Shown here one piece after another: positions 43,635-56,185 of a DNA stretch of 64,000 bases. Below the pieces are notes generated by a model that had not been told where the DNA came from, did not search any database, and worked only from the letters and a program-made list of their open reading frames with translations. The stretch covers positions 372,001 to 436,000 of the forward strand of contig VDMD01000005.1 in NCBI GenBank assembly GCA_007026445.1, written 5' to 3'. Numbering within the stretch: position 1 is the stretch's first letter; the number at the start of each line of letters is the position of its first letter. Position numbers and translations under genes: made by a program. Source of the DNA: Schizophyllum amplum. Its lineage: Eukaryota; Basidiomycota; Agaricomycetes; Agaricales; Schizophyllaceae.

Positions 43635-45608
43635 ATGCCCGTCCCCGTCCCGCCCCTCGGTTCCTATCAGCACGTCCCAGAGACGAAGGTGAGTGTCGTC
43701 CCCTGCCGCCCACCTCATCATGATCTCGTTCTGTGCCTTCCTCAACACACAGTATACTGACCATTTCGCCCACACCCACAGGAAAACCTCGACTGGGCCG
43801 AACTCGTCACGGTCGACCTCACCAACTATGACACTCCGGAGGGCAAGCAGGAGGCCGCGAAGACACTGATCAAGGCCATACGCGACAAAGGCTTCTTCTA
43901 CGTCAAGGGCTTCGACATCCCGCAGGAGAAGGTCAACCGCCAGTTTGCACTCGGGAAGCAGTTCTACGAGCTGCCTCTCGAGGAGAAGGCGAAGTATACG
44001 CCGGAGGGGCTCGGTGGGTTGCTTTTGTTCTGGCAAGTCTTAGTGGCAGCCTCTGATAAAGGTTTACAGATGAGGGCAAGTTCAACGGCTACGTGCCCGC
44101 TGGGCGGCGTATGTGCGTGCAGACAGTCCTTGACGTCTGCAGGAGATTGATCTGACTGTGCCGCAGTGTCGATCCTGAGACGGGCCTGCGCGACAACGTC
44201 GAGATCTACAACATCCCCAGTACGTCTTTACATTCCTTTTTGCCTGCCACATATCTTACACCACGGCGCAGAGTTTAACGGCGACTTCCCCCACAACCAC
44301 CCGCCCATCATCCAGGAGCGCCTCCCTGAGATCGAGGAGTTTGCGAAGGTGGGCAGCGATCATGCGTAGTGATCCTTTGCTCTTCTTAATCCTCCTCAGG
44401 ACCTACACTCCAAGGTCCTCGACCCGCTTTACACGCTCCTGGCGCTCGCGCTCGAGCTACCCGAGGATTACTTCACCAAGATCCACTCGTACCCTGTCAA
44501 GAGCGAGGTAAGCAGGCTCCTTTCGCTGCGGCGAGCTCGTTGGTATCAGATTAACGTTGCTATCCAGGACCACTTCCGCTACATGAAGTACAACAAGCGG
44601 CCGCTCGAGGAGAACGCAAAGATCAAGTCGTGGATCCGCGGACACACTGGTAAGTCGCCACTCCCAGGCCAGTCCTCCGTCGGTGGCTATCGGCACCACC
44701 CACGCTCGCGTGATACTGACGATGAATCGCGTCAGACCTCGGCAGCTTCACCCTCCTCTTCCGCCAGCCCGTCGCCGCGCTGCAGATCCGCGACCCCCTG
44801 ACAGATGAGTGGAAGTGGGTGAAGCCCCAGGACGCGACGATCACCGTCAATTCGTGCGACGCGCTCAGCTTCCTGACGGGCGGCTATGTGAGGAGTACCA
44901 TCCATAGGTGCGTTTATTCTGCTACCTACCCTACCAGTACCTTGGTTGTCACTGGAGGACGACGACTAACGAATATACAACTAGGGTGACTATCCCGCCC
45001 AAGGACCAGCAGCACGTCGATCGCCTTGGTCTCCTCTACTTCTCGCGGTGAGTTTTGTTTTTTGTCACATGTTGATCTGTGTGGTACTTATTAACATCCC
45101 TTCAGCCCACACAACCACATCCAGCTGAACACCATCACCGACTCGCCCGTCCTCCAGCGCGAGGGCTTCACCCAGAACGACTTCGAGAAGTCCGGGAACC
45201 CCGTACCGACCATGGAAGGTGGGTGACTCTGCCCCGACGATAGATTGGGCAACCTGCACAAAATCCTCATCATCCACAAAATCCCCATCATCCACAAAAT
45301 ACCCATCATCCACAAAATCCCCATCATCCACAAAATCCTTATCATTCACAACCAGCCCGCAGTCCCCACAATACACCATCCTCCCCAATGACCCATTATA
45401 TCCATCCCGCTCTGACCTGTCATCCCGCTAACCTTCCATCCCCCCAGACTGGACCTTCAAAAAGCAGAAATGGCAGCGCACCCGCAAGACCGAGCCCGCG
45501 TACTACACGGCAACGATCGTGCCCGGTTACCAGGAGAAGATCTACGACAAGGACTCGGCGGAGCTGCAGCCTGTCCTGCGGCAGCTTGCGCAGGCGACGG
45601 TGGCTTGA
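43635..45608 (+). CDS. 2-oxoglutarate/Fe(II) oxygenase, isopenicillin N synthase-like (paralogue B)
   Basis: Paralogue of the gene at 29551 with the same exon plan. It starts MPVPVPPLGSYQHVPETK; AIRDKGFFYVKGFDIPQE; FNGYVPAGRR; NHPPIIQERLPEIEEFAK; iron ligands in GHTDLGSFTLLFRQ and STIHRVTIPP; DRLGLLYFSRPHNH; ends LAQATVA. The co-substrate motif again has Gly where Ser is usual. The last intron is expanded by an 18-base repeat (45256-45351). Oxygenase chemistry is secure from the family; the substrate is unknown. Regulation may differ from paralogue A because of the promoter array. Confidence 0.88.
45256..45351 (+). repeat. 18-base intronic minisatellite
   Basis: Five units close to CATCATCCACAAAATCCC in the last intron of oxygenase B. 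AT-richer than its surroundings; absent from paralogue A. Confidence 0.9.
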
Positions 45609-45952
45609 GGCGCAGGCGAGACGATTCAAGGTGCGGCAGCGATGACGACGTAAGGTGCATCGGTTCTGAGTCGTTGCTCGGCGCCAGGGAGATGAGAAAG
45701 TGCACGGAATGAACACAGCTGTAAGTATGTAAACTGTACAGATCCGAATCAAACATGACCTTATCAATCTGAGCGGTGAAGCGCTTGAAGGCGTCGAATG
45801 GAGCGTTGGGGAGTCTGCGAAGAGATTGCCTCAAAAATGATCTCATCTCAGGTCGCGAGCATACAGCCATATGATTTGGACAATCGCCAACTTCCATCCC
45901 AGTTATCTATGTCAAACATCCAGTGGTACCGCCTATCTGTAAGTGTATACAA
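45609..45952. other. Convergent 3' region, no gene seen
   Basis: Lies between the stops of oxygenase B and SEC53. No coding signal. Confidence 0.5.
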
Positions 45953-47052
45953 TTACTGCAGGAACATCTCCTTGAGCTCGCGAATCGTGTCTTCAGGGCA
46001 GGTCACAGTGTGGCCAATCGTGCGGGGGTCCTCGAAGATCTCGTAGTCATTGCCGCCCTTTCATAACGCTCCACGTAAGCACACATCTCCCGCACACACA
46101 CACACACACACGAGCACGTACCTTGTGCGTCTTGTCGCCGAAGAAATGGATCTCCTCGAACTGCTCGTCCTCGACGTGGCGCAGCGCGTAGGTCTTGTCC
46201 CACCCATTTGGGAAGACGTCGAAGGAGATCTGGCCGCCGATGGCGAAGGTCAAGCCGAGGTGGCCGAACTTCTCCTTGAGGACGTTGACGAAGGCTTCGC
46301 GCACGCCGTGCTCCTGCAGAGTCTTTAGTAACGGTGGCGGGAGGGACTGAGAGCGGAACACGCACCTTGTCGTACGCGTTGAAGTCCCAACGTTCCTGGA
46401 GGCTGCGAGAGGTTTAGTCAAAGCGCCGGAGAGGGGTGTTAGCACGCACGAAGCATTGCGGCCGATGGGGCTGACGTTGACCATGCCATTGCGGAACTCG
46501 ATGAACGTGCCGCTGCGGTAGACGGTCAGGATGTGGTGGAAGTACAGCACTTGGCCACGCACCGCTTGATGGGCAGATCCAGGTCGGCGATGTAGTGCAG
46601 GCAGAAGTTGATGAGGGGCTTGTACTGCTCCTCACCAACCCACTTAATGAACGACTGCGTCGCGAGCACCTTGCCCATCTTGTACGCCGTCAGCCCATTC
46701 TCCGCAAACGCGTAGTCAAAGTCGTTCAGCACTGCGCATAATGAAGCGTCAGCTCGGACTCTGGCGAAGGGGGAAGGGAAGTCAAGACACACTATCGGTG
46801 CCCGGGACCTGCAGCTGCTCGGTGATCTTGACGAGATCAGACCCGCCGACGAAGCCGATCGCGACTTTCTTGCGGACGGCGCGCAGGACCTCGAGCATCT
46901 CTGGGGACGCAGACTGGGGGGACACGTCAGTGACACGCGAGTTCGCGTCGCGCGCGCGCTGGACACACCTGACGCGCCGGGGTCAGGGTGCCGTCGACGT
47001 CGAAGAGCACCAACTTCTTGTGCGGCCGGTCGGCGAACGCTGAGGAGACCAT
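45953..47052 (-). CDS. SEC53: Phosphomannomutase
   Basis: Cytosolic HAD-family enzyme converting mannose-6-phosphate to mannose-1-phosphate for GDP-mannose, needed for glycosylation and GPI anchors. It starts [20 protein letters not shown], continuing GTLTPAR (catalytic DVDGT), then [87 protein letters not shown] and [18 protein letters not shown]; it ends LKEMFLQ. Seven or so exons, about the usual 250 residues. One intron contains a (TG)n microsatellite at about 46089-46109. Identification is firm. Confidence 0.95.
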
Positions 47053-48398
47053 GATGGTAGGAAGTAAGGACGGGCGGTGGGTGTGGCTGTTGAGCGGGAG
47101 ACTTTAAAGCTGCGGTCGTACAAGGCCGCAGTCGTACCAGAGAAAGCGGCAGCTGCCCTTCCCCGGTTCTTGTTTCTCCTTGTTTTCTCCCGCCATCATC
47201 TCTTCCAAGCACTGCTTTTGTTGCTGGGTCTCTCATGCTCTGAATGAACCCTCTTGCCTGCACATCTTCAAGATGTGTTCGAGACGGATGGATAACTGGA
47301 GTCGAACGTGCATCGTGGCGTGTCCTAGATCTTGCCGAGAAGAGATGCAGACCCGTCATCTTCGCTATTCCGTGAGCGTCATTTCTCGCTTGCAAGGATA
47401 GAAATCTGATGATACACACCCTCCGTGCCCCTCGCGAAGATGGACACGAGCAAAGCTCATCTCGCGCTTTCACCGACAACACTCGGGTCTTGCTTGGTCC
47501 ATTTCCGCGCTGGCCCTCGAGTCATCACCCCAACCCAACGATTTGACCGAATTGTTTTCTGCTATCACTCCCTCAACTCCATGACTTCGAGCCTTCAGAA
47601 CCGCGTCGCCAAGCATGCACTGTCTTCCATTCATTCCTCCTGGTCTCCTCTGATCTGGTCCTTCCTCTCCGCCTCCATGACAGCCTCCCATTCCGAAGCA
47701 TCCTCTAGCTCGCAATTTCCCTCTCCAATGCAGAGCCCTCCACGCAAATGTTGCATTCTGACGTTCCCTCCAAGTGCAGCGCAAGTTGAAGTGAAAGTGA
47801 TGTCACGTGATCGTGACAGAGTCATTATTGACATTGTGCCACAGTACTCAGTCGCTGTGTTTTCGCATGTATGCTCGAAACATCCTCAGCAAGACTTCTT
47901 TGAAGCTTTGACTGGCCTGACGACGACGAGAACTTGTCTCGTTAGCACATTCATCTCAAAGTCACTGCAAAGTTCATTGTATGCGTGACGATACGCGCGT
48001 CTTGTCCGCAGTAGGCACGAGGTGAGACGGGTCATCCATCGATGGCTTGCCTTCCCTCTTCATCTGTAGACATAACCGACTCGTAAGCTGACTCTCTGCA
48101 TCACAGCACTCGATGATACGGTGGTTCCCCGCCGTGCAATCAACACACAGAAGTTCCGATGGTCGGCCGGGAATCCACACCCAGGCGGATGAGGGCAGTT
48201 GTCTGGGCAGTCATGCGGATTCGGCATCACGAAGCACAAGGCACCGGTCCCCACCATGTCCTTTGATCGCATGAACGCGCAGCGCGTATATATGAGGGTG
48301 CACTTGGCCTGCAATGTGCTTCGCCACGCCCCCTCCCTCCTCTCTGCCTTTGTCGATTCTCAAGCGGGCAAGTCTCACTGCCTGCCGGCTCAGTCGCG
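47053..48398. other. Long divergent intergenic region, no gene seen
   Basis: 1.3 kb between SEC53 (-) and the glycosidase (+). A 187-codon open frame at 47425-47988 has no domain, odd composition and no splice pattern, so I do not count it. A TATATGAG sequence near 48,287 may be a core promoter for the gene on the right. Confidence 0.45.
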
Positions 48399-49798
48399 AT
48401 GTACATACCCTCCCTCCTTCCTCTGGCCGGCGCCCTGCTCAACAGGACGCTACAAAGTGGCCTGAAAGACAATGTCTTGGAGAAGGTTAGAGCGAACATG
48501 TGGGACAGCTCGAGCAAGAGGTTCGTCGCGCATTCGTGTTGCACGCACGGCAGACACTCACCCTCGCATCGCAGCTGGGAGATGGGTGTCATGGCGGAAG
48601 CCCTCACCGAGTACGAGTGGGCTTCGCTCTCGGTGTTCAGCGACACCGCCTTCCCGCCACCCGCGGCGCTCAACTCCTCCGTGAACGCCTCGGACGTGCT
48701 GGAGGTCGTGCACACCGTGCTCGCGGCCAAATCCGCCGACACCATCACCCTCTTCGCGGACGAGTCCGCAGGTGATCCCGCAAGTACGACCCCTTCGCGT
48801 CATTCTGACGGCATGCACTGAATAGCTCACCAGGCATGGGGTGCGCGGTGCTACTGGCAAACTGGACGCGCGGAGACAAGTCGGACACTTCTTACTCCAC
48901 CGCAGCCTCCGACCAGCTCTCGTATCTGTTGAATGACGCGCCCAGGACTGATGAGGGTGCCATCTCGCATAGAGCGGACCAGGTACAGCTGTGGTACGCT
49001 CGCGTCGCTTGCGAAAGGCGCACTGTCACTGAATCATCTCCGAAGGTCGGACTCGGTGTACATGGTGCCCCCCTTCCTCGCGTACTACGGCGCGCTGCAG
49101 GGCGGGGACGACGGTGCCCAGCTCCTGCAGATGGCGTACGATCAGATCCGGCTGTACCGCGACGCGCTGGCGGATGACGGGCTCTGGCGGCACGTCACGC
49201 TAGGTGACTGGGAAGACGACACGCATTGGGCGACAGGTATGTATCGCAGGGAGGCATCGTCAGCGTTTCTCATGAGCGTTCCAGGCAATGGATGGGCCGC
49301 CGCGGGCATGATGCGCGTCTTGCAGACACTGAACCGTACCGAGCAAGCCACAGACTTCAGCGATCAGCAAGCCCATCTTGTTACCTGGATTCGCGAAACA
49401 CTATCCGCCGTCTGGGAGCACCAGGTATGCATGCACTTGTCTGATCGCTCTGATATTGACGTCGCGCAAAGAGTTCCAACGGTATGCTTTACAACGTGAT
49501 CGACGACAACACATCCTTCGCCGACAGTGCGTCTACTGCCCTGCTCGCATCCGTCACCTACCGCATGGCCGCCTTCGACGGCAACACCGGCCTGAACAGC
49601 AAGGCCAACAAGGCCCTCTCGCTCATCGAAGCCAGCATCGACGACGACGGCTGGCTGCTCGGCACCGTCGATCCCTACACGTTCACTAGCCGCACGACAG
49701 GCGAGACACATAGCCCAGAGGCGCAGGCCTTCGTGCTGCTTCTACACTCGGCTTGGCGCGACTACGCCGCCCAGCTGAAGACTGCGCCAACTTCATAG
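48399..49798 (+). CDS. Six-hairpin glycosidase, GH105-like
   Basis: Six exons. The fold is of the (alpha/alpha)6 barrel type used by unsaturated rhamnogalacturonyl/glucuronyl hydrolases. Motifs: SWEMGVMAEALTEYEW, AISHRADQVQLWSDSVYMVP, PPFLAYYGALQGG, YRDALADDGLWRHVTLGDWE, HWATGNGWAAAGMMRVLQTL, FADSASTALLASVTYRMAAF, and THSPEAQAFVLLLHSAWRDY at the end. The Asp of SDSVYM and the region around GNGWAAAG match the family's active-site surroundings. The N-terminus MYIPSLLPLAGALLNRT is a weak possible signal peptide, so secretion is uncertain. A role in pectin or side-chain glucuronan breakdown is inferred. The start could lie further upstream. Confidence 0.8.
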
Positions 49799-50410
49799 TA
49801 AATCTACGGATTCTTACGTCGGGCGCGTGGGTGCTTGGCGCGTCTGTATTGCTTCGTTCTTGTGTAACATTAGATTTTTTTCTTCTGTACCGGTAGAAGT
49901 ACTTGGAATGTTGTACGCAGTATCCAGAATACGGAATGTTGTTGTTTGACTGTGCACACACGCCGGCGTCTTTCTTGTCTGCGTTCATCACGGCTTTAAA
50001 AGTGACGATGAGTGTCAAGGTGGGGGATGGCAAGGATAAAGCGATTGAATTGAGTCATTATACCGTCGACCCATAAGTACCAGTTGGTATGACCGTCACT
50101 GCCAGAAGTCATGCGACGGGCAAGTGGCCCTCTTGGCTCAAGAAATCCAGTGCCAAAGGAAGTCGAGCAGGCCATGTCATCCGCCAAGCGCTTCATAGAC
50201 CTGGATACGGTGTACCCACAATGATGAATGGGTCGATTGGGGGCTCAAACTATTGCTGCCTTATGAGGATACAACTTGAAATCCTTCGACTTCAGTCAGC
50301 ACTAATTTCGACCGAGAATATGAGACTAACTCACCAGGTAGCCTTTCCCCGCCTTGAATGAGATCCAACTGCATCTATGCGCCAATCGCAGTACAAGGAG
50401 AGAACAAGAG
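49799..50410. other. Convergent 3' region, no gene seen
   Basis: Lies between the stops of the glycosidase and the CDK gene. It is somewhat AT-richer than the genes around it. No coding signal was recognised. Confidence 0.45.
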
Positions 50411-51917
50411 CTAAGGAGAGCTCGTTGGCGGCGCCTTCGAGAAGTCCAACTTGCGTGCGATGGCACGGTTTTTGGCCTCATCCGTCGCCGTCGAGAGCTT
50501 GCGCTTGAGCCGGTTTGGCGGCAGGGCCCGCACGCCCGGGCCTACGGACGCCATCTCAACGTTCCCTTCCGCCTCCTCGAGCGCGCGCAATGCGGTGAGC
50601 TGTGCCTGGGTCTTCGGCAGAGCAGATGGGTGTGAAGGGTTGGGAAGGGCGGTGAAGTAAGGATGGAAGAGGGCCTGGAAAGGGTCAAGTGAGCACAGGT
50701 GCATAAAGGACAAGATATTTCGGAGGGTGTCATCATTTGAGGCGTGCATTCAACGAAAAGCACCGTCGCTGCGTGTGGAATGTAACTCACATCTCGTGCA
50801 GTAATGCGTCGGCGTGGCTCGTATATGAGGCACTTCGCTAGAAGGTTGATTGCGTCGCCGCTGGCAGCCGTGAAGAGATCACGAAGAGGCGGCTTGGGGA
50901 ACTGCCCCACGGGAACGTAGTCCGGCAACTTCGTGTGGCCCTACAGGTTGGCTAGTGAGCCTTTTTCTCCCGTATATCAAGCCACTGGAAACAACTCACT
51001 GGCCACTCCTGCTCCGTCGGCGTCCCTAGCGCGCGGAAGATGGTCTTGATTTGATCCATATCGCTCTCGCCGGGAAGATATGGTATACGCAACATCAATT
51101 CCGCAAATATGCATCCAACGCTCCAGACGTCAACCGCGCTGCTGTAGTACCGCGCGCCGAACAGGAGCTCGGGCGGACGGTACCAGCGCGTAATGACCTG
51201 GCACGTCATTTTGTGGCCCGGGTCTGCGAAGTCGCGCGCAAGACCGAAATCAGCAAGCTTGAGCTGTCCATCTGATGCAATGAGCAAGTTGTTTGGTTTG
51301 AGATCCTGGATGGGTGTAAGTGAGGGAAAGTTCGAAGCATAATATGGATCAAGTGACTTACGCGATGCAGAATCCAATTTCTATGACAGTATTCCAGACC
51401 CCGAAAGGTCATGGCAATCCAGCTCTTGATATCTGCTGGAAGAAAAACCAGATTTCGGTCCTTGATGACCCTCTCGAGGTCGGAGTCGAGGAATTCGAGG
51501 ACGAGATTCAAGTTGGACCTCGAGGAGAAGACGTCGAGGAGCTGACGCAGTCAGCTACAAGTTCCACTTCTCCGCACATTGGCTTACCTCAATAACATTC
51601 TTATGCTTCAGCTCGCGTAGATATTTGACCTCGCGAACGGCAGACATGTCCAGCCCATCCTTGAATTGGCCGAGTTTAATTTTCTTGATGGCGCAACGTC
51701 TTTTGGTGACCGCTTGTCGACCTAATTTTCTTGGTTAGAGGACAGAGACCATGAGACAATACAAACACCTACCTTGATACACAACGGCGTATGTACCCTC
51801 GCCGACCTTCTTGTCTTTGATCCTATGCTCATGTTAGCAAATAATCGTGGGTCGAGCGGCTGGTTTGCTTCACCATTTCTGCTTTTTGGCGTCGTTCTCG
51901 CGTTCTACAACGTCCAT
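50411..51917 (-). CDS. CDK7: Cyclin-dependent kinase 7 (TFIIH kinase, Kin28/Mcs6-like)
   Basis: Nuclear Ser/Thr kinase of TFIIH and CDK activation. It starts [15 protein letters not shown]; glycine loop [32 protein letters not shown] (the [11 protein letters not shown] helix is CDK7-specific); [47 protein letters not shown] activation loop ending in [43 protein letters not shown]. The C-terminal tail is basic (RLKRKLS) and ends APPTSSP at 50411. Catalytic Asp, DFG and APE-equivalent residues are present. About 8 exons. Confidence 0.94.
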
Positions 51918-52349
51918 TGCGTCTATGTGCCGCTTTGCACGTTCGGCGGGTGATGGTTAGTCTTAGGTCAGAACAAACGCCTCCTGCCGTCTTATCCCCA
52001 AATGGTCCTCGTGTTACCCACGTGCGTACGACAAGGTGTCCATCCGCGTAAATAGACGTAAGCAGTGTCTGCTTTTTATTGAAACACTGACGTTGCTGGG
52101 CCAATCATACGCGCGTCCATGACGGTACGCAATGGGAATGCACTTCACTCGAACAGCGTCTGTTTATGTGGGCAAGATGCATGACAAACGAGACAACCGA
52201 CGAAGCATGGCTAAAAGCTACCCACATAAGTACTGCATATCATAAGTGCATGGGCATTGGGCAAGTCCTTCTGTGTAAGTATTATGAGTGAGGACCCAGC
52301 AGAGCACCGTCAAGATCGCCAAAGGGGACAGTCAAGATTGCCACCCCCG
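51918..52349. other. Intergenic, no gene seen
   Basis: Promoter side of the kinase gene and 3' side of the nucleoporin, both on the minus strand. No coding signal. Confidence 0.5.
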
Positions 52350-55278
52350 TCATGGCCGCGGCTCCTCGCACGCCGCGCATTTTGCCGCCTCCCCCTTGTT
52401 GGGCACCATACACGTCGAACACGTCCACCCCTGCACCTCCGGCTTCTTCAACCCAGCCGCACCCCAGTTGAAGCCTCCCGAAGGCTTGGTAGAGCTCGAC
52501 GGGGCACCCGCCGGGTTGGGTTCCTCACACGCCGCGCACTTGGCTGCCTCCGCCTTGTTGGGCACCATGCACACTCCGCACGTCCAGCCAGCCGGCGCGG
52601 CGGGTTTAGCCACGCCTGCTGCGCTCCAGTCGAAGCCGCGGGAAGCAGTAGCCTTCTCAACCTCAGGCGCCTTGAGGGTGCTTGTCGACGCTACGCTCGC
52701 CTCGACCGCGGACGCGCTAAAGTCGAACGTAGGCAGTGCATCCCGCTTGATAGCCTTGACCTCCGCACACAGGTTCGAGTCCGCCCCACTCGACGTCGTG
52801 AGCGACAGCTTGGGGAACGTATACTTCGGGAGGTCGTCGACGAATGTAGTGCGAGCCGCCGCCTTCGCGTCCTCCACATCGACGGACGCAGGTCTGGGTG
52901 CCTCAGCCATGGATACATCAGCCTTGGGCGCCTCGGGCTTTTGCGCCTCTGCCTTTGGTGCTTCTGGCGCCTTGGCCGTTTCCGATTGGGTGAACGAGAA
53001 CGTCCCTGCCCCCGAGGCAGCTTTGCCGAAGGAAAATGAGGGTGCGGACGGCTTTGATTCCGCGGCAGGCTGACCGAACGAGAAGGTCGACGTCGTTTTC
53101 GGCAAGCCTTCGGAAGCGGGTGCAGAGGCAGTCTTCCCGAATGCAGACACAGGCGCCTTCGCGGTATCCCCGCGTGTTGAGGGGAACCCGAACCCAGCCA
53201 GTGTTGGCTTCCCTTGCCCGCCGAATGAGAACGAGCCGGACTTTGGTGAGTCTGCTTTGGGCACGTCGCTCATGAATGCGTCGGATGAGGAACCGTTGCC
53301 AAACGGTGCATCGCTAGTGGCCGCTGTGCCTTCCGGTTGGTAGCTGAAGCGCAGCTTCGACGGCTCCTTCGGGGCGGACGTCACCTTCTGCTTGACATTG
53401 CCAAAGGCAGAGGGGCGCTTTGCAGGCAGCTGCGCAGCCGCGGGCTTCGGAGACGATGGCACCGGAACGTCCTCGTCCACCTCTGTAATGTCAATATCAC
53501 CGTTCGTGGCACCCTTCTGACGCTTGGCCGCAGGTTCAATGTCTTCGTCCGATGGCTCCTCGATGATGGGCGCTTCTGACGCAGGCTGCGGTGGAGGCGA
53601 TATGTGTGTTGGTGGGCGAGAGCGTTTGCTGCCCTGTTCATGCTTGTCAGTGGCAAATCATTTCAAGCAAATATAAAACATACCTTAGGCATAGTCAACT
53701 CGATAGCAGCCTGAGGCAACTCGGGCTTCTCCGTCTCCTTCTGCTTTTCCTTACCCTTCTCCGTCTTCCTCTTCTCAGCGGCGTCCCTCTCAGGCCGTGA
53801 CGGCTTCGCCGTCGCTCGCTGACGTTTAGGCCTAGCCATAGGCTTGCCCCCCGGTACAGCCGACTGGTATGGATTGACAATCTCCATCTTCCGAGGCGCC
53901 GGCGTCACCTCCTTGATCAACTCTTCCATCATGCTCGCCGCCTTCGTCGGCTGCCTTGGAGAAGAGCCGTCACTGGACGACTCGTCGCCATTCCACGTCT
54001 GGCGCAAGGGAGACGGGACGGACGGGAAGCTCGGCTTCTTCGGCGTTCGTGCAGTGGAGACGGAAAGGCCGGGTGCCGACGACGACGAGGACACCCCATT
54101 CTTCGGTGGAGAAGACGTTAAGTGGGACGGTCCTGGGGTAGGGATGGAGAGCGTCTGTGCGAGTGCAGCGCGTGTAGGCGACGGCGCCGGGCCGGGGGAC
54201 CGCGGCACGTTCTTCGCGGGAGGCGGCGTCTTAAGACTGAATATGCTCGGACCGCTTGGGACAGCGCTAGGTGCCTGCGCGTCCTCTCCCACTCGTCTGC
54301 GCTTGCTATTGTCGCGTTTGGGTGGTTCAGCAGGACCGCCGATATCCTTCAATACCAGATGTTCTGAGGTGGATCGGGACGCCCCGAACGACGGCGAATG
54401 GTAACGGTTACGTGAGCGCGATTTCGCCGACCCGCCGCCCTCCCAGCGATACGACCCGTTAGGATTTCGTGTGAGGGGCTTGCGTGGCGTTGTTGACTCC
54501 CCATTTGCGCCGGCTGACGATGCGGCACTGAACGGGGAGTTGCCTCGCCCGGCGGTTGACGCTGGTGACGTAGAAAACCGGAATGTCGACTCCTTGGCTG
54601 AAGTATGAATGAGTAAAGATCCGTGCACATCTCTGTGTCACATACGGGTTGTACTCTTCGACAGTATGGCGATGATGCCCTCTGTCTCGATCTCGGACAT
54701 AGGTTGGCCCTTCTTTTCGCGTATGAAGGCAGTGACTTTTTCCAGGTCGTTGTCAGCCACGTCGGAGAAGATGCTGCTAGTGGGAGATATGTCCGGGAGC
54801 TTGATAGGCTGCGCGGAATCAGTGGGCCTGCTGAATCGAGGCCCCTCGTGTTCAGTGGCCGCACCGTTCGTCATCAGCTGAGTGGATATCTGCGCTCAGA
54901 AATTAGCCAACCATCCCGTGAATGCACTCGGTACGCACCTGATGACCACGTTGGGACAGGGAATAAGCCGCACTCTTGCTGGGCGGAGGAGGTATAAATT
55001 GTTGAGGCGCTTCCTGCTGTTCGTCCTGGGACTCGTCCATCGCGCCATCGTCCTCATCCTGCGACGGGCGCCCAAAAAGGCTCTTGATGATGCCACCCAA
55101 TCCCCCCCAGCTCTGGTTTCTGGTCAATTCGCGCCCTGCAGAGTAGGCTCCTTCGGCTCACCGAGGTCTTCTGGACCTTCTTGGCTGGTCGCGCGTAGGG
55201 GGATGAGTTCTTCAGCCTGCGGTCGCGGCGAGCGGACGACGCTTCAGTTTTGCGCGCGTCGTCCATGACCAAGGGCAT
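52350..55278 (-). CDS. Nuclear basket FG nucleoporin with RanBP2 zinc fingers (Nup1/Nup124/Nup153-like)
   Basis: Nuclear pore basket protein. The N-terminus MPLVMDDARKTEASSARRDR and SSPYARPAKK is followed by an amphipathic helix SWGGLGGIIKSLFGRP of the membrane-binding Nup1/Nup153 kind. The middle is disordered, Ser/Pro-rich and basic. FG-type repeats occur (FSFGGQG, FGFPS, SAFGKT, FSFGQP, FSFGKA). Two C-terminal RanBP2-type fingers each read GWTCxxCMVPNKxEAAKCAA plus CEEP (at about 52600 and 52370). It ends CEEPRP. A 49-base first intron that brings KTS next to SWGG is needed for frame. The start may instead be the second Met (55266). It shares a promoter of about 190 bases with the divergent complex I gene. 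Confidence 0.88.
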
Positions 55279-55465
55279 CGAGTGTGAAGTGGTTGAAGAC
55301 AAGAGATGAAATGCTCAGACCCTCGGCCGCGCGAAGACTCGTGCCCAGTGTGTGGGAAAACGCACGTGATCTCCGATTTGCCGTTCCGGCATCCGTCCGT
55401 CGGCGGCAGCGAGCGGCAAACACAACTCTGAGCTCAACGTCGACGGCGACGACGACGACCAGCGC

Positions 55466-56185
55466 GATGGTCCTCAACAAAGAAGTGAAGACAAAGTACC
55501 CGCTCATTGACCAGGATCCACATGCCGCCCGCGTCATTGGCTACATGCGGCCCTCCGACCTCGGCGTCTGGGGTGTCGCGACCGCCGCAGGCCCGGCTGC
55601 CATGTATGCCTGGGGTGCGTGCAGACGTTGAATGCGCACATAATACTGACGGATGATGCAGAGGCGGGCCAACAGCATATGCCCCGCTCCCACCCCTCGC
55701 AAGCAATGGGCATGAAGGCCACTGCATTCCTCGGCTTCATCGGTGGATTTATGCTCGCCTACCAGCGCTCCTCCCGTGCGTATCTTTGGATATATCATGA
55801 TCGTCCACTCACGCCTCTCTAGTCCGCTTTTGGGGATGGACAGAGAACAAGCGCGAAGAGGAGATGGACTTCGCCGAGCTTACGCAGCGCGCGAAGGAAG
55901 GCAAGCCACTATACGGCGAGTCCGACCAGCCGGCATGGGTTCAGGGCTCCGCATTCCGCAACTCTGTCTGGACTCAGCTCAAATTCAGTGCGTAACACAT
56001 CATCCCGTCTAGGGTAGAACTATGCTAATTGCACTCGCGCATAGGCACCATCCCGATGTACGTCCAGGTTCTACCCCCTTGCGTCTTGCTTATCCCCTCC
56101 CAGGTTCAACTTCGTCCACCACTCGTACCATGGCACAGATCCTGCCAAGTATGGCGCTCGCGCGGTAGAAGAGGAGTCGTCATAG
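55466..56185 (+). CDS. NADH:ubiquinone oxidoreductase 21 kDa subunit (NUXM)
   Basis: Accessory membrane subunit of mitochondrial complex I. Five exons. It starts MVLNKEVKTKYPLIDQDPHA, then RVIGYMRPSDLGVWGVATAA, a hydrophobic stretch MKATAFLGFIGGFMLAYQRS, RFWGWTENKREEEMDFAEL, and NFVHHSYHGTDPAKYG near the end; it stops after VEEESS. Length (about 160 residues) and the KYPLIDQDPH and FWGWTEN phrases fit the fungal NUXM family. No classic presequence is seen. Confidence 0.87.

Noticed and set aside
47425..47988. 187-codon open frame between SEC53 and the glycosidase
   Set aside because: No domain, unusual composition, no neighbouring exons and no supporting promoter context.
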